NCBI GenBank assembly: GCA_905221605.1
Contig: CAJNDS010002259.1
Location: 248,001 to 312,000, forward strand
Length of the DNA: 64,000 nucleotides
Reading direction: 5' to 3'
Source: Symbiodinium natans
Lineage: Eukaryota; Sar; Dinophyceae; Suessiales; Symbiodiniaceae
Below, one piece after another: positions 56,271-64,000 of the stretch (the stretch's first letter is position 1; the number at the start of each line of letters is the position of its first letter). Made by a program: the position numbers and the translations under genes. The notes under the pieces were generated by a model. The model saw only the letters and a list, made by a program, of their open reading frames with translations. It was not told the origin of the DNA and did not search any database.

Positions 56271-57554
56271 CCTAAACCCTAAACCCTAAACCCTAAACCC
56301 GAAACCCTAAACCCTAATCCCTAAACCCTAAACCCTAAACCTAACCCCTAAACTTCGTGCTCCCGGTCATTGCATAACCCTGAGCCCTAAACCCGAGGGC
56401 TGAGCTTCGGAGGCCCAACAACTGGATCTTTTGCGCAAATCGTAGGGTTTCTTTTTGGTAAACCCTAAACCCTAAACCCTAGAACCTAAACCCTAAACCC
56501 TAAACCCTAAACCCTAAACCCTAAACCCTAAACCCTTCCCTTCCAAGGTTTGCTTGCTTCTTCATGATATACGTGGCTCTGGTCGTGTTCGCCATCATCA
56601 GGACGTTTGTTTGGTTACATGTTGGATGTTTCGTAAAGTACGCACCCGCACATATGTATAGAACCCTAAACCTCAACCGCCACATTATATATTCGGAACC
56701 CAAAAAGTCCTAGAGGGCTACGTCCAGTAACCCTAAACCCTAAACCCTAAACCCTAAACCCGAAAGCTAGGGTTCTGGGCCCTCAGGGCCTCAGAGCTAG
56801 CCAAACCCTAAACCCCTCGTGTAGCTCTGGCATGAGTTACTGGGCCCTCAAAAGGGTTTGGGGTTCAGGGTGTAGATTAAGTAGGCTAACGGCTCCCACA
56901 TGCCGACGGCTCATGTCCATTCTTCATCATGCCCCCCCCCCCCGCCCCCCCAATCGCTTTGCCCTCTATAAACCTGACACTTACCTGGACTCCATTTACC
57001 CATTGTTTTGGGGGTCATGCCCTATAATTCGGGGTTACAACCTACCATTTCGTAGGGTTAGGAGTCACAGGTAAACCCTCATCCCTAAGCTTAAACCCTA
57101 AACGGCAAACCTGGGTCCTCATCTGTCCATCCTACACCCTGAAACCCTACACCATCCGTCTCATCCAGATGCGCAGAAGGGCGAGCGAGCCCAATACCTC
57201 TTAGCTCAGGCATCTACCGTAAATTATGGCGGGATTCTACCCTCAACCCTCAACCCTCAACCCTAAACCCTAAACCCTAAACCCTAAACCCTATAAACCC
57301 TAAACCCTAAACCCAAATTAGGGCTTCGGCCTGAGGCTCAGGGGCCTGGCTTCGAATTTGCTGTTAACGGCCGGTCGAGTCAGCGCAGAACAGCACAGGC
57401 ATTCCAGCGCTAACCTCCCCAAACTCCCTTGGAAACCCGACAGGTCTACCACAAGTATTTATTCCAGATATTCCTGCACAAAGGGAAGTGTACCGTGATG
57501 TTTTGATGTCGTCATTTTGAGAGCGCTCGACTTCAAATTACAATATTCAGCAGA

Positions 57555-57680
57555 ACCATCGATGAGGGCGACTGCGCAAAAAACACGGTGTGCGTCAGCA
57601 GGATCATCTCGGCGATTTTCCTCAAAGAGACCCTCCACGTTGCATCTAACGATGCTGTCATGGTCGTCCAGGAGCGCAAG
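57555..57680 (+). CDS. Probable channel exon: end of S6 and proximal helix
   Basis: Reads EGDCAKNTVCVSRIISAIFL then KETLHVASNDAVMVVQERK. ISAIFLKETLxxASNDA is the expected S6-to-cytoplasm junction in this channel class. The word CAGGAGCGCA at its 3' end recurs exactly at the start of the next exon. Confidence 0.7.
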
Positions 57681-57884
57681 GGTCTGATAGGCTTGTGGGC
57701 TTCGGCGATCGGGTTTAGGGTCTAATTAGGGTCTATAGGGCTCCAACGCACAGACAGGCTTGCTGTGACCCTTGAAGGCCCCGACTCTTGCGCCCTTGGT
57801 GTTGCCTGTTGGCCTCTGAGGTTTGGGTCCAGGGTTTTGGGTTCGATGTAGATATTTCATTATGGTTGCGGGTGGGGGGGGCAG

Positions 57885-57938
57885 GAGCGCATGCGTGAGC
57901 GGGCGGAGTTTCAGCGGAAGCTGGCCGAATTCTTCCAG
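57885..57938 (+). CDS. Probable channel exon: helix before EF-hand
   Basis: After a GGGGGCAG acceptor it reads ERMRERAEFQRKLAEFFQ and ends CAG|GTGCGC, a GT donor. Charged coiled helix followed by KLAEFF, as seen between S6 and the first EF-hand of such channels. The exon could continue a little if the donor is not used. Confidence 0.65.
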
Positions 57939-58752
57939 GTGCGCTGCCGCAGCATCCTTGGTCATGGGAACGTTCGCTCAAGACCATGGGGAGTTGTTTG
58001 GGCCTTGACTTTTGCGTTCATGGTTTGGGGTGAGGCTTCGTTTCTTGCTTTCAGGGTTTAGGGTGTGTGGCAGGGGGTTTACGGTCTGGGCGTGTCTTGT
58101 ACAGGGGTTTGCTTGCTTGGGAGCTGCTACGTGCGGAAGATTCTTCATGTCCCCACAGTTCCTCAACGCCTGCCTTGGAGACACTGTGAACCCTAACAGG
58201 GTTTAGGGTTTTAGGGTTTAGGGATTAGGGTTTAGGGTTTATTGGAAGTTTCATGGGTAGTTATAATTAGGACGGTAAGTACCGATGACTTGGTCGTAAC
58301 CAGTAACCTTGATGGCTCATGGGTAGTTATCAGTAGGGCGGTAGGTACGCTTTTATTTGGTTGTAACTTGTAACCGGTTCTAATGTCCAGTTAGAGTTAC
58401 CTTGCTTGTAACCCCAAACCCTAAACCCTAAACCCTAAACTACCCATGAACCTCCGAGCATGGTCCATATGCCTGAAGAGGGTTTTTAGTAGCACAGGGT
58501 GTGCGATTCCAACTTTAGGATTCGTTTGCGTTTAGGGTTTAGTTTTTAGGGTGTAGGATTTAGAGTTTAGGAGAACTGGAAGGTTCAGGGGCGCTTGAAG
58601 GCAGGCTTTGAAGTAGGGTAGCTGTGGTTGGAAGCCCAACCCTCAGGTACGTAAGACCCTCCTATGAACGACCAATGAACATTCAAGGGTTTAGGGTTTA
58701 GGGGTTTGGGGTTTAGAGTTAAGGGTTTCGGGTTTAGGGTTTAGTCTTTGCC

Positions 58753-58830
58753 CAATGCTTCTGGCAATACTATGAGGAGGCACCAAATCCTGCAGCTCCG
58801 AACCTGCTCAAGCAATTCAGGGACGCAGGG
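58753..58830 (+). CDS. Exon-like island
   Basis: Plus-strand stretch reading QCFWQYYEEAPNPAAPNLLK then QFRDAG. Strongly protein-like; possibly part of the channel's C-terminal region, but I cannot place it. Confidence 0.5.
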
Positions 58831-60100
58831 TTCAGAGTTTAGGATTTAGGGTTTATGGTTCAGGGGGTTTATTATTCAGGGTTTAGGGATTGCTTTAAAA
58901 ACAAAGGGTCCCCCAAAACCTTCAAACGTTTACACCACCAACCCTGAACCCTCAACCCTGAACCCTGAGCCTACTAAACTTGTTTGGTTTTTTTGGGGTT
59001 TGTGGTTTTTTTGGCTTTTTCTGAGGACAGGCCCGGCATCAATCAACGTAGCCAGAGATTGCCAGCCCCCGCCCGCAGGAAGCCGATGCTGATGGATCTG
59101 GCAGCCTAGCTGAATGCCGACCCTAAACCCCAAAAGCCTTGAAAACCCGAAAGACCTAAAAGCCCTAAAGGCCTAAAACCCCTTAAAAACAAAAAAAGCC
59201 CTAAGAGCTGAAAACCTGAGAACCCCTTCCCACCCCCCAAAAAAAAAAACCTGAAACCCTGACAGCCCACAAACCCTGAAACCCTAACAACCCTTACATC
59301 GGGTTTAGGGTTTAGAGTTTAGGGTTTAGGGTTTAGGGTTTAGGGTTTAGGGTTTAGGGTTTGGGACCCCTAGGGCTTCAACAGAAGGAAGCAGCTGAGC
59401 CGGCCTGTGGCGGAAGGTTGAAAGCAGGAATAAGAAAAGAAATTTCCCTCCAAAGGTCTGCGAGCGCTCGTTTTTTGCGTGGTTTAAAGTGTTGGTTGTT
59501 GAGGGTTGAGGGTTGAGGGTTTAGGGTTTAGGGTTAAGGGTTAAGGGTTAAGGGTCCAGGATGTAGGGTTGAGTTTTTGTTGGGCTACTTGGTCCTTGCT
59601 TTGTTTGTTTTCTCGGTACTTGTTCTGGAATCCGGCTCTAGCCTTCCTGCAGCTCATTTGTTCGCTGCCTTAGCTTGGGAGGAAGGTTTAGGGTTTCGGG
59701 CTTCGGGTTTCGGGTTTAGGGTTTCGGGTTTAGGGTTCAGGGTTCAGGGTTCAGGGTTTAGGGTTTGGCTTTGTTTTCAGCTACAGGTAGAAACCCTAAA
59801 CCCTGCACGCTAAACCGCGGGACCTCTCCGTCCGATTGGCCTATTCAGACTAAAAGAGCCCTGGAGCCCTAAACCCTGAGCACTAAACCCTAAACCCTAA
59901 ACCCTAAACCCTAAACCCTAAACCCTAAACCCTAAACCCTAAACCCTAAACCCTAAACCCTAAACCCTAAACCCTAACCTAAACCCTAAACCCTAAACCC
60001 TAAACCCTAAACCCTAAACCCTAAACCCTAAACCCTAAACCCTAAACCCTAAACCCTAAACCCTAAACCCGAGCCCAGAAATTTGAGCCCATGGTGGCAG

Positions 60101-60156
60101 ACCCAAGGCTGCGTATCGCGAGACGAGTTTGAGATTATCCTCCAGGACGCATACGT
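60101..60156 (+). CDS. Probable channel exon: second half of EF-hand loop 1
   Basis: Reads TQGCVSRDEFEIILQDAYV. G-x-V-x-x-x-E-F matches positions 6-13 of a canonical EF-hand loop, with Glu at position 12. The Asp-rich first half should be in an upstream exon that I did not find. The exon follows a very long CCCTAAA tract. Confidence 0.6.
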
Positions 60157-60256
60157 AGGGTGCAAGGTTCCGGGCTTTTAGGTTGTTGGGTTTAGGGTTT
60201 AGGGTCTAGGGTTTAGGGTTTAGGGTTTAGGGTTTGGGGCTTAGGGTTCCCAAAGC

Positions 60257-60350
60257 CTGGAGGGCCACTTTGAAAACCTCCCAGACAGGCCCCTTCAGCT
60301 TACACTCCAAGCTCCCGAGCCTGAGCCTGATAGCCTAAGTTTGCGGAGGG
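60257..60350 (+). CDS. Exon-like island
   Basis: Plus-strand stretch reading LEGHFENLPDRPLQLTLQAP then EPEPDSLSLRR, between two TTTAGGG tracts. Protein-like; could be a channel insert. Confidence 0.45.
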
Positions 60351-60949
60351 TCTTGGGGTTTAGGGTTTAGGGTTTAGGGTTTCGGGTTTAGGGCTTAGGG
60401 TTTTGGAGTGTTCTTCCCGCGCGATGGTGAGAAGCTTAAACGGGGACCCTTAACTGGGAACCAGTGGAGGCCCTTATTCCCAAATCTTCGGGCTTAGGTT
60501 TCCTGTCTAAACCCTAAACCCTAAACCCTAAACCCTAAACCCTGAACCCTGAACCCTGAACCCTTTTAAACCAAAAAGGGAACCCTATTTCATTCCTAGC
60601 TTCTCTTGGGTCTAGATCCTTTTAGGGGGACAACTTGAAGCTCTCCTACAGCCCAAAAGGCTTTAGGGTTTCTGGTTTAGGGTTTAGCGTTTTGGGCTTA
60701 GGGTTTAGGGTTTAGGGTTTAGGGTTTAGGGTTTAGGGTTTAGGGTTTAGGGTTTAGGGTTTAGGGTTTAGCCTATGAAGCCAGGACAAGCACGCTGCGC
60801 TACTCAGCTGCCCTTACGCTCTCAACGCATCATATGGCGACCTCCTGACAAGATTTTGGACATCCGACACCCGAAAGCCTTCAGGGTTTAGGGTTTAGGG
60901 TTTAGGGTTTAGGGTTTAGGCTTTAGGCTTTAGGGTTTCTTGGTCAAGG

Positions 60950-61018
60950 TCCTTCTTGGACAGCTTGGACCTGCAAGCGTCCGATGCGCACAGGTTGCTG
61001 GACAAGTCTGTGAAGGGT
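60950..61018 (+). CDS. Probable channel exon: inter-EF-hand helix
   Basis: Reads SFLDSLDLQASDAHRLLDKS then VKG. FLxSLDLxxSDAxRL resembles the helix between paired EF-hands in dinoflagellate channels. Confidence 0.5.
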
Positions 61019-61389
61019 CGGGGTTTAGAGTACCTTAAGAACCCAAAACTTACACCCTAAACCCTAAACCCTGAACCCTAAACCCTAAACCCTAAACCCT
61101 AAACCACTTGCCTTTTTTGTGTTGGCGACCTAAGGATCCTACGAAAAAAGTAGGTTTTGGGGAGGAGAGTGTACTGGGAGGTTCAGGGTAGTTGAAACCC
61201 CAATACCACTGTTCTCATAAGCCCCCTAAGTCTTCTAAGTAGGTTATGCGTAGCAGTAGACTTATAGAAGTGCGATTTTACGTACCTATGAACCTTCAAG
61301 TAGAGTTTGGGATCGTTTAGGATGCTTAAGGTTAAGGGTTTCATGTTTTTGCGGTGTAGGGCTTTAGGCGTTATAGGGATTTGGACATT

Positions 61390-61408
61390 CGGGGCTTTGG
61401 GGGGGGGC

Positions 61409-61469
<61 letters not shown>

Positions 61470-61490
61470 GGGGGGGGAGGGTATGGTGTT
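61390..61490. repeat. Long poly-G tract
   Basis: Nearly pure G over about 85 bp, inside telomere-like context. Open frames are artefacts. Confidence 0.9.
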
Positions 61491-61605
61491 TTGGCTTTGG
61501 GGCTTCAGAGGTTTGAGGGTTTGGGCTTTGGTCTTTTTTGTGTGTAGCATTGATCAGCTGAATGCCGCAGTCTGAAGGCATGCTCCTATACCGCAAGCAC
61601 TTTCC

Positions 61606-61712
61606 AACACTTAGTAGCTGAGTGAGCACCATTTACACTTTTTGGGATACTAGAATCCGCCATAGAACTGAAGGTTTACACTTTTGGGGGGCTTATGAGC
61701 TCAGCAACTAAG
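61606..61712. mobile_element. MITE-like family F, copy 2
   Basis: CTTAGTAGCTGAGTGAGCAC ... GGGCTTATGAGCTCAGCAAC, parallel to the copy at 15820-15985 but with a single GAACTGAAGG word. Confidence 0.5.
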
Positions 61713-62873
61713 AACAAAACAAGCCAAAGTCACGCGTCGCAAGCTAAATGTCAGGCCCCAAGGGAAGTCCAGGCCGGAGGCCCTTTTGTCATCGAGCCGC
61801 ACTCGAGTGGGAAGTTCTCAGAGAACTTGTATGATCCTACCTAGTGGAACCCTCAACCCTAAGCCCTAAACCCTAAACCCTATATACCCTAAACCCTAAA
61901 CCAACCGCTTCTGGTCTTTTCAGTTTGAAAGCCTTCGGGCCTCGAAGCGCTTACGTTTTTTCGTTGGGAGATTTGGGCCGAAGAGCCTGTCATGTCTGCT
62001 ACTATAATCGAATGTTTTCGGGCTTTCGGTTTAGGGTGTAGGGTTTAGGGTTTAGGGTTTAAGGTTTAGGGTCCAGGTTCCCATGAGAATGACAGCGTTT
62101 CTGGAGATGATTACGTTCAAGGAGTTTCCCTGAGGTATTATTTGTGAAAAGCTGCTCAAGCACCCGCAGCACAAAGCAAATCCATCTCTTGGTTGCGTAG
62201 TCCTCGTTTTCGACGTTCTTTTCGACACCATGGCCCAAACTTTAAACCGTGAACCCTTCATAAGCCCTAAACCTTCTGCGCCCTAAACCTTTCCAGAATC
62301 CAAGTGAGCAAAGCCGTAGCAAATCTGCCCAGCCCAAGCCCAAACTCATCAGCCTTCTGACGTTCCGGATCTGGCACAAGGCACAAAAGCGAGGTCCCAG
62401 TGGGCTCTTTTTTTCGCTTTTGGGTTTCTTATAAAGCTACCCAATACCAAACCGAGCTACAGGGATTCCCATGGAAAAAGAAGTCCCGCCCCACGAAAAA
62501 ACACGACCCGAGACCCAAAAATCCAGAACCCCGAGCCCCAGATCTTAAACCTCCAAATCCTTTCCACACAGATCACCCACAACACTCACGTCGAATGCCT
62601 GTGTCACTAGTAGAGGCCTGTAATTTTTTTCTCGGGAGATCAGTCCACACGATCTAATGGTTTATGGGGTTCGGAGGGCCCCAAACTTTCATCTTACCAA
62701 GGCTAAACGCTAAAGCCTCTTCAACCTCTAGACTCTAGACCGTAAAACCCTAGAACCCTACAAACCCTAAAACTCCAAAACCCTACAACCGAAAACCCTA
62801 AAACTCTAAAACCCCAAAACCCCAAAACCCTAAAACCCTAAAACTCTAAAGGCTTTGCATTGGGCCGTTTCAG

Positions 62874-62930
62874 CCTGAAGCCACGAAGCGCGCCAGGTTG
62901 TTCGACTTGCTCGACGATGGCTCTGGGCAG
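62874..62930 (+). CDS. Probable channel exon: EF-hand loop 2, first half
   Basis: A 57-nt, phase-0 exon with clean ends (TTTCAG|CCT, CAG|GTCTGC) reading PEATKRARLFDLLDDGSGQ. Joined in frame to the island at 63125 it gives LFDLLDDGSGQ-VTYDVFIKGC. Compared with a canonical loop, one residue is missing before the DDGSG and position 12 is Val where Glu is expected, so calcium binding is doubtful. Confidence 0.7.
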
Positions 62931-63124
62931 GTCTGCGTAAGCCCGAAGCCCTAAACCCAGAGTTTAGGGTTTAGGGTTTCGGGTTTAGGTTTTAGGGTTT
63001 AGGGTTTGGGTTTAGGGTTTGGCGGCGCAGGGTCTGGGGTTTGGGGGTTTAGGGGTAGTATTCCAATTACGAGGTGGTGGTTGAGAACAGCAGACGTGCT
63101 ACCACGGGCATACTTCTCGGAGAG

Positions 63125-63213
63125 GTGACCTACGACGTCTTCATCAAAGGGTGCATGCGCCTGAAGGGACAAGCACGCTCACAAGATGTCATCAGATGCT
63201 TGGCCGCGTTTAG
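63125..63213 (+). CDS. Probable channel exon: EF-hand loop 2, second half, and conserved tail
   Basis: After a GGAGAG acceptor it reads VTYDVFIKGCMRLKGQARSQ then DVIRCLA, running into TTTAG. FxxGCMRLKGxARSxDV is a strong signature of the C-terminal EF-hand region in dinoflagellate voltage-gated-type channels. Phase 0 matches the exon at 62874-62930. Confidence 0.75.
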
Positions 63214-63879
63214 GGTCTTATAATTGGGGTTATTGCCCTAAACCCTTTACCCTAAACCACCTATAATTGGGGTTATAAGTACCCATGAACCTCCCCAAGT
63301 AGTGCAGAAACCACTCAGAGCGACTCCTCAGAGTAGCAAGCCAAGACCAAAATTGTACATCCAGTCGGGTGTTAGGGGTCAGGGTTTGGGGTTTGGGGTT
63401 TTGGGTTTAGGGTTTAGGGTTTAGGGTTTCGGGTTTAGGGTGTCATGATGTTCTTGGCGTGGGTCTTGCGAGCCAAGGCATTCTCTATGATCAGGAGAAG
63501 ATTATGAAGAAGTGTCATGAGATGAGCGCCAGCCTCGCCGCTTCCGCAGAAGATAGAAGCACTTCAACCCTAAGGCCGAAACCCCTGAGATTCCTGCACC
63601 CTTAGCCATATGGACCCCTACACCCTCAACCCTAAAGGCCCTAAACCCTACACCCTAAGTCCTAAGCTTCAACACGACCCCGACACTCCTTTAGAACCCC
63701 AGGACCGTTGCCAGGCCCGAAACCCTGCAATTCAAGGTTTCATGGGTTTCGGGTTTACCCAAAGGGATGTGTTTCAATTATTCTGCATTCTTATTATTAT
63801 CATTGTCGTTACTATTAATTAGGTTATTATTACTATGTCTTTGTTGTTTAGGGCATAAACTGGGTGGGGGTTCTTTTTG

Positions 63880-64000
63880 AGTATGTTTTTTTGGTGTTTT
63901 TTTGGTTTTCTAAACCCTAAACCCTAAAACCCTAAAACCCTAAAACCCTAAAAACCCTAAAACCCTAAAACCCTAAAACCCTAACACCCTAAAACCCTAA
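63880..64000. repeat. CCCTAAAA tract at the window edge
   Basis: Runs of CCCTAAA with one or two extra A fill the last 90 bp. The tract probably continues past the window. Confidence 0.9.

Larger units (their letters stand above)
38800..64000. repeat. Degenerate telomere-like repeat domain, right part
   Basis: TTTAGGG or CCCTAAA tracts in frequently switching orientation separate the unique islands. The longest near-perfect runs are 39925-40010, 40286-40370, 45232-45285, 48180-48250 and 59886-60070. The window ends in CCCTAAAA variants. Islands that look coding are listed separately; the rest is repeat, MITEs and homopolymer runs. Confidence 0.9.

Noticed and set aside
63880-64000. True chromosome end
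   Set aside because: The tract is CCCTAAAA with extra A and the window contains many similar internal tracts; a terminal telomere would be long and regular.

Overview
The window looks like dinoflagellate nuclear DNA (Symbiodiniaceae or a relative). Degenerate TTTAGGG/CCCTAAA telomere-like repeat runs through most of it from about 12.7 kb to the end. Introns can be placed with GT or GC donors and AG|G acceptors. Several proteins resemble multi-copy dinoflagellate families I remember, and short islands read like a dinoflagellate EF-hand cation channel. No bacterial features, rRNA or convincing tRNA were seen.

Layout. 1-4.7 kb: mostly unique DNA with degraded coding-like stretches. 4.7-6.4 kb: two long (TAC)n microsatellites. 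6.4-12.2 kb: eight tandem satellite units of about 0.57-0.85 kb, each with a fold-back structure, some carrying a small inverted-repeat element. 12.7-25.3 kb: telomere-like repeat broken by short plus-strand exon-like islands, an assembly gap of 100 N flanked by an exact 1,298-bp duplication, and small inverted-repeat elements. 25.43-38.64 kb: a 13.2-kb block bounded by 39-bp inverted repeats (37/39 identical) with subterminal AATCAATAT arrays. It holds four minus-strand genes. 38.8-64 kb: telomere-like repeat with plus-strand islands; in order they read as S1, S2, the S4-S5 linker, S5, turret, pore, S6 and EF-hand parts of a voltage-gated-type cation channel.

The main discovery candidate is inside the 13.2-kb block. 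About 52 short inverted repeats of the form CCCTT-GNNA-AAGGG occur in exons, in untranslated sequence and next to microsatellites, and I found none elsewhere in the window. Nearly all lie in the same orientation as transcription. In the sense RNA they would form 4-7 bp stems capped by GNNA loops, about 32 of them true GNRA tetraloops. Stem changes are mostly compensatory (CACTT/AAGTG, GGCCTT/AAGGCC, CTCTT/AAGAG, GCCCTC/GAGGGC). All four genes have a hairpin at or within about 20 nt after the stop codon.

The four genes, in transcription order, are: a 358-residue basic protein; a 403-residue five-exon protein with HAD-like motifs, whose exons I could join with reading frame preserved at all four introns; a 404-residue Lys/Ala-rich protein; and a two-exon, 657-residue transposase-like protein. 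My working model is a large dinoflagellate DNA transposon carrying cargo genes, possibly inserted antisense in an intron of a host gene. The host-gene link and the function of the hairpins are inference.
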